64,000 nucleotides of DNA from NCBI RefSeq assembly GCF_002021815.1, contig NZ_CP019952.1, forward strand, positions 2,635,001 to 2,699,000, in the 5' to 3' direction. Shown here one piece after another: positions 9,038-17,584 of this stretch. The notes beneath the pieces are model-generated. The model searched no databases. It was not told the DNA's origin and worked only from the letters and a program-made list of their open reading frames with translations. Origin of the DNA: Pseudomonas parafulva (GTDB lineage: Bacteria; Pseudomonadota; Gammaproteobacteria; Pseudomonadales; Pseudomonadaceae). The position numbers were made by a program, and so were the translations under genes. How positions within the stretch are numbered: the stretch's first letter is position 1; every line of letters starts with the position of its first letter.

Positions 9038-10933
9038 ATGACAACAAGATCGCTACCCGCCCCGTCTCCCCTGGTCCTGAGCGTGAGGGCCCTGCTGCTG
9101 GCCGCAAGCCTGGCCACCGGGACAGTGGCCACGGCGGCCACCACAAGCCCGGCACCTGCCAGCAAGAACGTGACCTGGGAAGACATCGCCAACGACCACC
9201 TCACGCCCGGCGATGTGCTGCAATACGGCATGGGCACCAACGCCCAGCGCTGGAGCCCGCTGGCCCAGGTCAACGACAAGAACGTGTTCAAGCTGACCCC
9301 GGCCTGGTCCTACTCCTTTGGTGACGAAAAGCAGCGTGGCCAGGAGTCCCAGGCCATCGTCAGCGACGGCGTGGTGTACGTTACCGGTTCCTACTCGCGG
9401 GTATTCGCCCTCGATGCCAAGACCGGCAAACGCCTGTGGACCTACAACCACCGCCTGCCGGACAACATTCGTCCGTGCTGCGACGTGGTCAACCGTGGCG
9501 CTGCCATCTACGGCGACAAGGTCTATTTCGGCACCCTGGACGCTCGGGTCATCGCGCTGAACAAGAACACAGGCAAGGTGGTGTGGAACAAGAAGTTCGG
9601 CGACCACAGCGCCGGCTACACCATGACCGGGGCGCCCGTGCTGGTCAAAGACAAGACCAGCGGCAAGGTGCTGCTGATCCACGGCAGCTCGGGCGATGAA
9701 TTCGGTGTGGTGGGCCAGCTGTTCGCCCGTGACCCGGAAACCGGCGAGGAAGTGTGGATGCGCCCCTTCGTGGAGGGCCACATGGGCCGCGTCAATGGCA
9801 AGGACAGCACCCCCACCGGCAACGTCAAGGCACCGTCCTGGCCGGATGACCCGACCACCGAAACCGGCAAGGTGGAGGCCTGGAGCCATGGCGGCGGCGC
9901 ACCCTGGCAGAGCGCAAGCTTCGATGCCGAGACCAACACCATCATCGTCGGTGCCGGCAACCCCGGCCCCTGGAACACCTGGGCACGCACCGCCAAGGAC
10001 GGCAACCCGCACGATTACGACAGCCTCTATACCTCCGGCCAGGTGGGCGTGGACCCCAGCACCGGCGAGGTCAAATGGTTCTACCAGCACACCCCCAACG
10101 ACGCCTGGGACTTCTCTGGCAACAACGAGCTGGTGCTGTTCGACTACAAGGACAAACACGGCAAGGTGATCAAGGCCACGGGGCATGCCGACCGCAACGG
10201 CTTCTTCTACGTGGTCGATCGTAACGACGGCAAGCTGCAGAACGCCTTCCCCTTCGTCGACAACATCACCTGGGCCAGCCACATCGACCTCAAGACCGGC
10301 CGCCCCGTGGAAAATCCAGGGCAACGGCCCGCCAAGCCGCTGCCGGGCGAAACCAAGGGCAAGCCGGTGGAAGTGTCGCCACCCTTCCTGGGCGGCAAGA
10401 ACTGGAACCCCATGGCCTATAGCCAGGACACCGGGCTTTTCTACATCCCGGGCAACCAGTGGAAAGAGGAGTACTGGACCGAGGAGGTGAACTACAAGAA
10501 AGGCTCCGCTTACCTGGGCATGGGCTTTCGCATCAAGCGCATGTACGACGACCACGTAGGCACCCTGCGTGCCATGGACCCGACCACCGGCAAGCTGGTG
10601 TGGGAACACAAGGAGCACCTGCCGCTGTGGGCCGGGGTGCTGGCGACCAAGGGCAACCTGGTGTTCACCGGCACCGGTGACGGTTTCTTCAAGGCGTTCG
10701 ACGCCAAGACCGGCAAGGAGCTGTGGAAATTCCAGACCGGCAGCGGCATCGTTTCCCCGCCCATTACCTGGGAGCAGGACGGAGAGCAGTACATCGGCGT
10801 CACCGTCGGCTATGGCGGCGCGGTACCGCTGTGGGGTGGCGACATGGCCGAACTGACCAAGCCAGTTGCCCAAGGCGGTTCGTTCTGGGTGTTCAAGATA
10901 CCGAGCTGGGACAACCCGACCGCTCAACGTTGA
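9038..10933 (+). CDS. pedE: Calcium-type PQQ alcohol dehydrogenase PedE
   Basis: A 631-residue periplasmic quinoprotein with a signal peptide ending near ATAATT (residues 30-36). The Cys147-Cys148 pair in RPCCDV is present. The catalytic Asp358 is in NDAWDFSG, with Ser360 where PedH has Asp, the pattern of calcium-dependent enzymes. Propeller repeats match PedH throughout, with longer loops near 255-285. The ATG at 9038 has an AGGGAA site and gives the known length; the frame is open for 86 more codons upstream, through the regulatory region. It oxidises the same alcohols as PedH and replaces it when lanthanides are absent. Confidence 0.95.
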   Translation: MTTRSLPAPSPLVLSVRALLLAASLATGTVATAATTSPAPASKNVTWEDIANDHLTPGDVLQYGMGTNAQRWSPLAQVNDKNVFKLTPAWSYSFGDEKQRGQESQAIVSDGVVYVTGSYSRVFALDAKTGKRLWTYNHRLPDNIRPCCDVVNRGAAIYGDKVYFGTLDARVIALNKNTGKVVWNKKFGDHSAGYTMTGAPVLVKDKTSGKVLLIHGSSGDEFGVVGQLFARDPETGEEVWMRPFVEGHMGRVNGKDSTPTGNVKAPSWPDDPTTETGKVEAWSHGGGAPWQSASFDAETNTIIVGAGNPGPWNTWARTAKDGNPHDYDSLYTSGQVGVDPSTGEVKWFYQHTPNDAWDFSGNNELVLFDYKDKHGKVIKATGHADRNGFFYVVDRNDGKLQNAFPFVDNITWASHIDLKTGRPVENPGQRPAKPLPGETKGKPVEVSPPFLGGKNWNPMAYSQDTGLFYIPGNQWKEEYWTEEVNYKKGSAYLGMGFRIKRMYDDHVGTLRAMDPTTGKLVWEHKEHLPLWAGVLATKGNLVFTGTGDGFFKAFDAKTGKELWKFQTGSGIVSPPITWEQDGEQYIGVTVGYGGAVPLWGGDMAELTKPVAQGGSFWVFKIPSWDNPTAQR

Positions 10934-10995
10934 CCGACAGCGGGGTGCGGTCTGGCTGCGCCCTGCCCTTTTCCGTCTGCCCAGAGAGCTCGATC

Positions 10996-11655
10996 ATGAC
11001 TTTTCTACCCCTGGCCTTGTTGCTGGCCGTCACACCCGCGATGGCGCTGGCCACTGACATCGACGACAGCGACACGCCGTTGAGCATCAACGGCTGCGTG
11101 ATTGCCGAAGCCAGCCAATGCCCCGGCGCCGACCTGCGGGGCGCCAAACTGGCCAACCAGGACCTGCGCAAGATGAACCTGGCCGGCGCCGACCTGCGCG
11201 ATGCCGACCTGCGCCACGCCCGGCTGGACCTGGCCAACCTCGAAAAGGCCCGATTGCAGGGCGCCAACCTGACCCGCGCCAGCCTGCAGCAAAGCAACCT
11301 GCGCTTGGCCAACCTAAGCAGCGCACGGCTGATGGCCATCCAGGGCTGGGGGCTGTTCGCCCAAGGCGCCCAGTTCGCCAACGCCGACCTTAGCGCCGCC
11401 TACCTGCAATTCGCCCGGCTCTCCGGTGCCAGGATGCAGCAGGCCAACTTGCAGGCGGCCGATCTGGAAATGGCCTGGCTGAGCAAGACCGACTTGCGCG
11501 GCGCTCATCTGAACGATGCCAACCTTCAGGAAGCCAAGCTCGGCCAGAGCAACCTCGAACAAGCCCATCTGGAGGGCGCGCGCCTTCACTACGGCAACTT
11601 CCAGGACGCCAACATGCAAGGCTGCACCGGCTGCCCAGCCACTTGGGAACATTGA
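10996..11655 (+). CDS. pedD: Pentapeptide-repeat protein (PedD position)
   Basis: A 219-residue protein with a signal peptide (MTFLPLALLLAVTPAMALA) and about 30 A(D/N)LXX repeats from residue 45 on (ADLRGAKLANQDLRKMNLAG). It should form a right-handed quadrilateral beta-helix in the periplasm. The repeats break once near 110-125 (MAIQGWGLFAQGAQF). A C-terminal GCTGC holds two cysteines. It follows pedE by 62 bp in the same direction. Its role is unknown; a scaffold for quinoprotein maturation is possible. Confidence 0.85.
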   Translation: MTFLPLALLLAVTPAMALATDIDDSDTPLSINGCVIAEASQCPGADLRGAKLANQDLRKMNLAGADLRDADLRHARLDLANLEKARLQGANLTRASLQQSNLRLANLSSARLMAIQGWGLFAQGAQFANADLSAAYLQFARLSGARMQQANLQAADLEMAWLSKTDLRGAHLNDANLQEAKLGQSNLEQAHLEGARLHYGNFQDANMQGCTGCPATWEH

Positions 11656-11669
11656 CCTGCAGAACTTGG

Positions 11670-12308
11670 CTACCCCGCTACACGTACCAGACCCAGGTCG
11701 ATACCCACGTGCACCAGTTCAGCATGGGAGCCGACCTGCAGTTTGCTCTTGAGCGTGGTCAGGTGATTGGAGACGGTCTTTGCGCTGATGCACAGCTGCT
11801 CGGCGATCGACCGGGCTGGTGTGCCACGAACCAGCATCACGAAGATTTCCAGTTCACGCTGGGTCAGGCGTTGCAGCCTGGGATCACAGGCATCGTGCGT
11901 CGTGCTGCAGGCCAGCTGCGTGGCCAGCCCCTGCTCGATGTAGGCGTGCCCGGCAAGCACGCGCTGTACGGCCTCGACCAACACTTGCGGGACCGAGTTC
12001 TTGGTCAGGTAGCCGGCGGCGCCGGCGTCCAGCGCCTGGCGTACCAGTGGCAGCTCGTCATGCATGCTGAAGAACAGCACCCGCAACTGCGGCAGGCGCT
12101 GGCGCAGGCGTCGGGTGGTTTCCAACCCACTGATGCCGGGCAGGCCGAAGTCCATGATCACCAGGTTCGGTACCTGCTCCTGCACCCGGGCCAGGGCTTC
12201 TTCACCGCTGGCAGCCTCGCGCACCTGCATCGCTGGCAACACGGCGCGCAACAGGCTGGCGTAGCCCTGGCGGACCACGGCGTGATCGTCGACCAGCACG
12301 ATATTCAT
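11670..12308 (-). CDS. pedR2: Response regulator PedR2 (NarL family)
   Basis: A 212-residue protein. The receiver domain has the acidic pair in VLVDDH, the phosphorylation Asp53 in VIMDFGLPG and a Lys in GYLTKNS. The LuxR-type helix-turn-helix is at residues 145-200 (LTQRELEIFVMLVRG, ISAKTVSNHLTTLKSKL). The start overlaps the pedS2 stop as ATGA. In P. putida PedS2/PedR2 senses lanthanides and controls pedE and pedH in opposite directions. The GGGAA/TTCCC palindromes before those two genes are its likely targets. Confidence 0.92.
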   Translation of the reverse strand: MNIVLVDDHAVVRQGYASLLRAVLPAMQVREAASGEEALARVQEQVPNLVIMDFGLPGISGLETTRRLRQRLPQLRVLFFSMHDELPLVRQALDAGAAGYLTKNSVPQVLVEAVQRVLAGHAYIEQGLATQLACSTTHDACDPRLQRLTQRELEIFVMLVRGTPARSIAEQLCISAKTVSNHLTTLKSKLQVGSHAELVHVGIDLGLVRVAG

Positions 12309-13588
12309 GACACCTCCAAAGGGATCGTCAGGGCCAGTGCCCACCCGGCACCGGGATGGCTGAGTATGCGCAATTCACCGCCCAGGCTGCGGGCGCGCTC
12401 GGCCATCGAATGCAGGCCTACCCCTGGGCGCCCAGGCTGGCTGGCACCACAGCCATCGTCGCGAACCAGCAGGCGCAGCCCGTTGGCGCCGCGTTGCAGG
12501 CGTATCCGCACCTGACGGGCGCGGGCATGACGGGCGACGTTGGTCAGCGCTTCCTGCAACAACCGGTACAGATGCGTGCGTCGAGTGGGTGACAGCGCCG
12601 GCAACTGGGCGCCGACCAGCAACTGGCACTCGATGGCCTGGCTGGCACGCCATTGGCTCACCAACTGGTTGAGCGCCTCCGCCATGGGCAGGTGCTGCAG
12701 CGCAACCGGATACAAGTCCCGTACCAAGGCGCGGAAACCGAACTGCAAGCCTGCGCAATTGCTTTCCAGCGTCTGGGTGGTTTGCCGCACCTGCTCAGGC
12801 TGGTGGGCACACAATTGCAACAGGCACACCTGGGCGCGGATGCCGGCCACGTACTGGCCCAGGTCGTCGTGCAACGCCTGAGCCAGTCTGGTCCGCTCCT
12901 GCTCCTGAACCGCCAGCAAAGCGCCAGTCAGTTGCCGGTTGTCGGCCTGGGCCTGCTCGATCGCCGCAGCCATCTGGTTGAAGTGCCCGGCCAACTGGCG
13001 CGCTTCCGGGCCACCGGTCTCTTGCAGGCGCACGTCCAGCTGACCTCCCGACACCTGACGCAATGCACACAGCAGCGCGGCCAGCAGCCGCAGCCCGCGC
13101 CGCACGGCCCAACTGATGGACAGCAGGCTCAGGGTCAACGCGACAACACAGACCGCCAGCAACTGTTGCAGCGAATCCCAGACTTCGTCCACCTCATCGC
13201 GGGCGTCCACGCTCAGCGCGACGCGCCGGCCGTCATCGAGGGCCAGCAGGCGCGTGCTGTCGTAGTACTTGCCTGCCAGCACCGCGCCCAACCAGCCATC
13301 GAGCCCGGCCGCGGACGGCACCGACGCTTTTTCAACCTCGCCAGGGACCAGCCACTGCACGCGCACGTGGCGCAGGTGCTCGGTCAGCGTAGGTTCCAGG
13401 CTCGCCGGATTGTGGCTGGCGGCTTGGGCCATGTACGCCATCACCGCTTCGGCCGACTGCAACTCCCGTTTCACATCGGCTGATGCCTGATGCAGCACGA
13501 CCCCCGCACAGGCTAGGGTCAACACCGCGAAACAGCCGGTGACCCACAGGTTGATACGCCATAGGGCAGACAGATTGGCAGCGAGCAT
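12305..13588 (-). CDS. pedS2: Sensor histidine kinase PedS2 (lanthanide switch)
   Basis: A 427-residue kinase. TM1 is at residues 14-33, a periplasmic sensor region at 34-140, TM2 at 143-160, then a HAMP-like linker. The HisKA_3 dimerisation helix carries His240 in LAQALHDDLGQ. The ATPase domain has N-box LLQEALTNVARHA and G-box GVGLHSMAERA. The periplasmic part contains several acidic residues (ALDDGRRVALSVDARDEVDEVWD at 116-138) that could bind a trivalent metal directly. The gene is divergent from pedA1 and cotranscribed with pedR2. Confidence 0.92.
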   Translation of the reverse strand: MLAANLSALWRINLWVTGCFAVLTLACAGVVLHQASADVKRELQSAEAVMAYMAQAASHNPASLEPTLTEHLRHVRVQWLVPGEVEKASVPSAAGLDGWLGAVLAGKYYDSTRLLALDDGRRVALSVDARDEVDEVWDSLQQLLAVCVVALTLSLLSISWAVRRGLRLLAALLCALRQVSGGQLDVRLQETGGPEARQLAGHFNQMAAAIEQAQADNRQLTGALLAVQEQERTRLAQALHDDLGQYVAGIRAQVCLLQLCAHQPEQVRQTTQTLESNCAGLQFGFRALVRDLYPVALQHLPMAEALNQLVSQWRASQAIECQLLVGAQLPALSPTRRTHLYRLLQEALTNVARHARARQVRIRLQRGANGLRLLVRDDGCGASQPGRPGVGLHSMAERARSLGGELRILSHPGAGWALALTIPLEVS

Positions 13589-13645
13589 GACCGGACTCCA
13601 GGGTAACTGCTGTCATCCTAGGGCCCGGCGCGGGCGCATCGGCTA

Positions 13646-13679
13646 CTACCTTGGTAGCGGCTGGGCGCTACTTTCTGCA
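13646..13679. promoter_or_regulatory. Best CTACC-TT-GGTAG copy, before pedA1
   Basis: CTACCTTGGTAG (13646-13657) has perfect 5-bp arms. A partial second copy CTACT-TT-CTGCA (13668-13679) is 22 bp downstream. The strong copy ends 79 bp from the pedA1 ATG. The same 79-bp distance is seen before the CXXCW gene at 17585, which fixes the expected activator-to-start geometry. Confidence 0.6.
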
Positions 13680-13735
13680 TATTCCCCGGCCCCGGCAGGC
13701 TTTCTATGCTGGCGCCATCTGCCGTGGAGTGCGAT

Positions 13736-14929
13736 ATGCGCCAGCCTGCCCACCTTGTCCTGACCTGCCTGCTGACCCTGCTCGCGCCGACGGTTTGGGC
13801 GCAAGACCAGCAGGCTGACACCCGGGCTGCGAGCGCGTTGCACATCCGCATCGGCTACTTGGGCTATCGTCCTGACAGCGGGCCGCTGTTGTCCAACATC
13901 CTGCCTGAACCGGAAGATGCCGGCCTGCAAGGGGCGCAACTGGCCATTGCCGACAGCAACAGCACCGGGCGGTTTCTCAAACAGCAGTTCGAGCTGGTCA
14001 GCGCCCGTGTCGACTCTGCCGAGCAACTGCTGCATGCCGCCCAGGCCCAGCATGGGGAAGGCGTTCGGTTGTTCGTCGTCAATGCGCCGGTCGCCAGCCT
14101 GCGGGCCTTGTCTGTGGCCCTGCCCGACAGCCTGCTGTTCAATGCCGGCAGCCCGGATGACGCCGTACGCAGCACGCAGTGCCTGGGCAATGTGCTGCAC
14201 GCCCTGCCTGGGCGGGCGATGCTGGCCGATGCGCTGGTGCAGTTTCTGGTGCTGCGCAAATGGCAGCGCGGCTTGCTGATCGTCGGGCAGACCCCGGACG
14301 ATGAAGCCTACGCCGCCGCACTGCGCCGCGCGGCGAAGCGCTTTGGCCTGCACCTGGTGGCCGAGAAACGCTGGACGTTCGACAACGACCAGCGCCGCAG
14401 CGCCCAGGCCGACATGCCGCTGTTCACCCAGGCGCGCGAATACGACGTGGTGCTGGTGGCTGATGAACGTGGCGACTTCGGCGAATACGTGCCCTACCAG
14501 ACCTGGTTACCCCGCCCGGTCGCCGGCACTCAGGGCTTGACGCCCACTGGCTGGCACATGACCGTGGAAACGTTCGGCGCCGCGCAATTGCAAAAACGTT
14601 TCCAAGCGCAGGCCGGCCGCTGGATGAACGACCGTGACTTCGCAGCCTGGATGGCCGTGCGCAGCATCGCTACGGCGGTCAGCAAGCTGGGTGAAGCCAG
14701 GCCCGAGGCCTTGCAGCAGCTGCTTGTCAGCGAACAATTGCCACTCGATGGCTTCAAGGGGCGCAAGCTCAGCTACAGGCCCTGGAATGGCGAGCTGCGC
14801 CAACCCATCCCCCTGGTGCAGCCCAGGGCCCTGGTCAGCACCTCACCGCAGGAAGGCTTCCTGCACCCTTCCAATGAGATGGACAGCCTGGGGTTCGACA
14901 AGGCCGACGTGACCTGTACGTACCCCTGA
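13736..14929 (+). CDS. pedA1: PQQ-linked ABC substrate-binding protein
   Basis: A 397-residue periplasmic protein with a signal peptide ending VWA-QDQ (residue 22). It has a type I periplasmic-binding (branched-chain amino-acid) fold: HIRIGYLGYRPDSGPL, then GVRLFVVNAPVASLRAL, and LIVGQTPDDEAYAAALRRAAKRFG for the second lobe. It starts the five-gene set pedA1-propeller-pedB-pedC-CXXCW that accompanies PQQ alcohol oxidation. The ligand is unknown. The partner ABC pair is of export type, so this protein may be a sensor or chaperone rather than an import receptor. The symbol follows P. putida usage from memory. Confidence 0.8.
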   Translation: MRQPAHLVLTCLLTLLAPTVWAQDQQADTRAASALHIRIGYLGYRPDSGPLLSNILPEPEDAGLQGAQLAIADSNSTGRFLKQQFELVSARVDSAEQLLHAAQAQHGEGVRLFVVNAPVASLRALSVALPDSLLFNAGSPDDAVRSTQCLGNVLHALPGRAMLADALVQFLVLRKWQRGLLIVGQTPDDEAYAAALRRAAKRFGLHLVAEKRWTFDNDQRRSAQADMPLFTQAREYDVVLVADERGDFGEYVPYQTWLPRPVAGTQGLTPTGWHMTVETFGAAQLQKRFQAQAGRWMNDRDFAAWMAVRSIATAVSKLGEARPEALQQLLVSEQLPLDGFKGRKLSYRPWNGELRQPIPLVQPRALVSTSPQEGFLHPSNEMDSLGFDKADVTCTYP

Positions 14930-14958
14930 CACGCCCAAACAATAACAAGGAATCTGCC

Positions 14959-15948
14959 ATGCGCCGCCTCCCCTCATCACGCAGCCTGCTGTGCGCCAGT
15001 TTGCTGCCGGCCGTGTTAGCCGTGGCCTGCGAGCCTACCCTGGCCGCCACCGCCTGGGTGTCCAACGAGAAGGACAACACCCTGAGCCTGATCGACCTGC
15101 AGACCTTGACGGTAACCGACACCCTGCCCGTCGGCCAACGCCCGCGCGGCCTGCTGCTGTCACACGACAACAAGCTGCTGTACATCTGCGCCAGCGATTC
15201 GGATCGGGTGCAGGTGATGGACGTGGCCAGCCGTACCCTCGTCAAGGAACTACCCTCAGGCAAAGACCCCGAGCAGTTCGCCCTGCATCCCAATGACCGT
15301 TGGCTGTACGTGTCCAACGAAGACGATGCCCTGGTCACGGTCATTGATACCGTGACCGACACGGTACTGGCCCAGGTGGAGGTGGGCATCGAGCCTGAGG
15401 GCATGGCCGTGAGCCCGGATGGCAAATGGGCGGTCAATACCAGCGAAACCACCAATATGCTGCACTGGATCGACACCCAGACCCAGACCCTGGCCGACAG
15501 CACGCCGGTGGACCAGCGCCCGCGTTTCGTGGAATTCAGCCAGGACGGCAAACACCTGTGGGCGTCGGCGGAAATTGGCGGGACCGTCACCATCCTGGAC
15601 GTGGCTTCGCGCCAGGTGCTCAAGACCCTGAACTTCGCCATCAAGGGTGTGCACCCTGACAAAGTCCAGCCGGTGGGCGTCAAGCTCAGCGCCGATGGCA
15701 AGTACGCGTTCGTGGCGCTGGGCCCGGCCAATCATGTGGCGGTGGTCGATGCCAGGACATTCGAGGTGCTGGACTACCTGCTGGTGGGGCGTCGTGTCTG
15801 GCAGCTGGCCTTCACCCCTGACCAGCAGCAGCTGCTGGCCACCAATGGCGTGAGCGGCGACGTGTCGGTGATCGACGTGGCCAGCCTCAAGGTGCTCAAG
15901 TCGATCAAGGTCGGCCGCTACCCATGGGGTGTGGTGGTCACGCCATGA
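14959..15948 (+). CDS. pedA2: YVTN-type beta-propeller protein, PQQ-associated
   Basis: A 329-residue protein with a signal peptide (cut near LAA-TAWVSNEKDNTL). It has six or seven 40-residue propeller repeats with the signature LYVSNEDDALVTVIDTVT, LYICASDSDRVQVMDVAS and LLATNGVSGDVSVIDVAS. It matches the beta-propeller family linked to PQQ-dependent catabolism. An AAGGAAT site precedes the ATG. Its stop overlaps the next start as ATGA. No PQQ-binding residues are evident, so the propeller is likely a binding platform. Confidence 0.85.
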   Translation: MRRLPSSRSLLCASLLPAVLAVACEPTLAATAWVSNEKDNTLSLIDLQTLTVTDTLPVGQRPRGLLLSHDNKLLYICASDSDRVQVMDVASRTLVKELPSGKDPEQFALHPNDRWLYVSNEDDALVTVIDTVTDTVLAQVEVGIEPEGMAVSPDGKWAVNTSETTNMLHWIDTQTQTLADSTPVDQRPRFVEFSQDGKHLWASAEIGGTVTILDVASRQVLKTLNFAIKGVHPDKVQPVGVKLSADGKYAFVALGPANHVAVVDARTFEVLDYLLVGRRVWQLAFTPDQQQLLATNGVSGDVSVIDVASLKVLKSIKVGRYPWGVVVTP

Positions 15949-16685
15949 ACGCACTGCACGTAACGGGGGTCAGTTTCGCCTACGGTCAGCGCGCAGCGCT
16001 CAGGGACGTGACCTTCAACCTGGCGCCGGGCCACTTTACCGCCTTGCTGGGGCCCAATGGCGCCGGCAAGTCGACCCTGATTGCCTTGATGACCTGCCTG
16101 TATGACTTGCAGCACGGCGATATCCAGGTATTGGGCAGTTCGCTGCGCCACCAGCCGCGGGCGGCCCTGGGCCAGTTGGGCGTCGTGTTTCAGCAGAGCA
16201 CGCTGGACCTGGACCTTGGCGTGGAGCAGAACCTGCGCTATCACGCGGCGCTGCATGGCCTGCCCCGACGGGAAGCCCAGCGCCGCGTGGACGCCGAGCT
16301 GGCCCGCCAAGGGCTGGGGGAACGGCGTCGTGACCCTGTGCGTGAACTCAATGCCGGGCACAGGCGCCGCGTCGAAATTGCCCGGGCCTTGCTGCACGGG
16401 CCCCGCCTGTTGCTGCTCGACGAAGCCAGCGTTGGCCTGGACCCGGCCAGCCGGCAGGCGCTCAACCAGCACGTACGCGATTTGTGTCGTGGCGATCAGC
16501 GCTTGAGTGTGCTGTGGACCACCCACCTGCTCGATGAAGTGCAGCAGGCCGATGACTTGGTCATCCTGCACCAGGGTCGGGTGGTGGCAAGTGGGCCTGC
16601 CGAAGCCATGATGCAGCCCCACGGCGGCGACCTGGGCCGGACATTCGCCCATCACACGCGGGACATGGCCGGAGCACCCACCTGA
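15945..16685 (+). CDS. pedB: ABC transporter ATP-binding protein PedB
   Basis: A 246-residue ATPase. Walker A is GPNGAGKST (36-44). The Q-loop is FQQST near 82. Walker B is RLLLLDEAS (154-162) with Glu160, and the H-loop is TTHLLDE. The signature that is normally LSGGQ reads LNAGH (135-139), which weakens the Ser/Gly contacts to ATP. It overlaps both neighbours by 1-4 bp, so the set is strictly coupled. With PedC it forms an ABC-2 type exporter; the cargo is unknown. Confidence 0.87.
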   Translation: MNALHVTGVSFAYGQRAALRDVTFNLAPGHFTALLGPNGAGKSTLIALMTCLYDLQHGDIQVLGSSLRHQPRAALGQLGVVFQQSTLDLDLGVEQNLRYHAALHGLPRREAQRRVDAELARQGLGERRRDPVRELNAGHRRRVEIARALLHGPRLLLLDEASVGLDPASRQALNQHVRDLCRGDQRLSVLWTTHLLDEVQQADDLVILHQGRVVASGPAEAMMQPHGGDLGRTFAHHTRDMAGAPT

Positions 16686-17476
16686 TGAACGCCTACTGGT
16701 ACTGCTTCAGCGGCATCCTCATGCGTGAAGCCCTGCGCTTCGTGCGCCAGCGCACGCGCCTGTTGAGCGCACTGGTGCGCCCTTTGCTGTGGCTGGTGGT
16801 ATTCGCTGCCGGGTTTCGTGCGGCACTGGGCATCGCCATCATCGAGCCTTACGACAGCTACATTCCCTACGAGGTCTACATCGTGCCGGGGCTGGCCTGC
16901 ATGATCCTGCTGTTCAATGGCATGCAGGGTTCGCTATCGATGGTCTACGACCGGGAGATGGGCAGCATGCGGGTGCTGCTGACCAGCCCGCTGCCCAGGA
17001 CGTTCTTGTTGTGCAGCAAGCTTATGGCGACGTCGCTGATCTCCGTGTTGCAGGTGTACATCTTCCTCGTCATCGCCTGGCTGTACGGCATTGAGCCCCC
17101 GGTCGGCGGCCTGGGGCTGGCCCTGCCCGCAGTGCTGCTGGTGGGGTTCATGCTCAGTGCATTGGGACTGCTGCTGTCCAATGCCATCCGCCAGCTGGAG
17201 AATTTTGCCGGGGTGATGAATTTCGTGATCTTCCCTCTGTTCTTTCTGTCGTCGGCGCTTTATCCGCTGTGGAAAATGCAGGAGGCCAGCCAGTGGCTGT
17301 ACTGGCTGTGCGCGGTCAACCCGTTCACCCATGCGGTCGAGCTGGTGCGCTTTGCGCTCTACGAGCGGCTGAACCTGCTGGCGCTGGCGGTATGCCTGGC
17401 GCTGAGCGTGCTGTTTACGCTGCTGGCCATCGTCACCTTCAACCCGCAGCACGCCGCCCTGCGCAAGCCACGGTGA
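16685..17476 (+). CDS. pedC: ABC-2 type permease PedC
   Basis: A 263-residue inner-membrane protein with six predicted helices, including LLWLVVFAAGFRAALG near residue 35, VPGLACMILLFNGMQGSL near 65, ISVLQVYIFLVIAWLYG near 120, and the conserved ABC-2 end LFFLSSALYPLWKMQ near 187. It belongs to the alcohol ABC permease group. It overlaps pedB by one base. ABC-2 permeases usually export, which does not match an import-type binding protein in the same operon. Confidence 0.87.
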   Translation: MNAYWYCFSGILMREALRFVRQRTRLLSALVRPLLWLVVFAAGFRAALGIAIIEPYDSYIPYEVYIVPGLACMILLFNGMQGSLSMVYDREMGSMRVLLTSPLPRTFLLCSKLMATSLISVLQVYIFLVIAWLYGIEPPVGGLGLALPAVLLVGFMLSALGLLLSNAIRQLENFAGVMNFVIFPLFFLSSALYPLWKMQEASQWLYWLCAVNPFTHAVELVRFALYERLNLLALAVCLALSVLFTLLAIVTFNPQHAALRKPR

Positions 17477-17494
17477 GCCAGGCCCTCGCCTCTA

Positions 17495-17527
17495 CTACTT
17501 TGGTACTGCCCAGGGTGTCTATGGTCG
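17495..17527. promoter_or_regulatory. CTACC-TT-GGTAG-type motif before the CXXCW gene
   Basis: CTACT-TT-GGTAC (17495-17506), ending 79 bp before the next ATG. A weak second copy TGTCT-AT-GGTCG (17516-17527) is 21 bp downstream. It suggests that this gene, and perhaps pedR1, has a separate regulated promoter. Confidence 0.5.
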
Positions 17528-17584
17528 CATTCACAAAGCCACGGCACTGGCATGTAATGCGCCTATAACAAGAAGGAACAGACC

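Noticed and set aside
9053..10927. A 624-codon open frame on the minus strand
   Set aside because: It mirrors pedE codon by codon, is rich in His, Gly and Val as expected of a shadow, and has no family resemblance.
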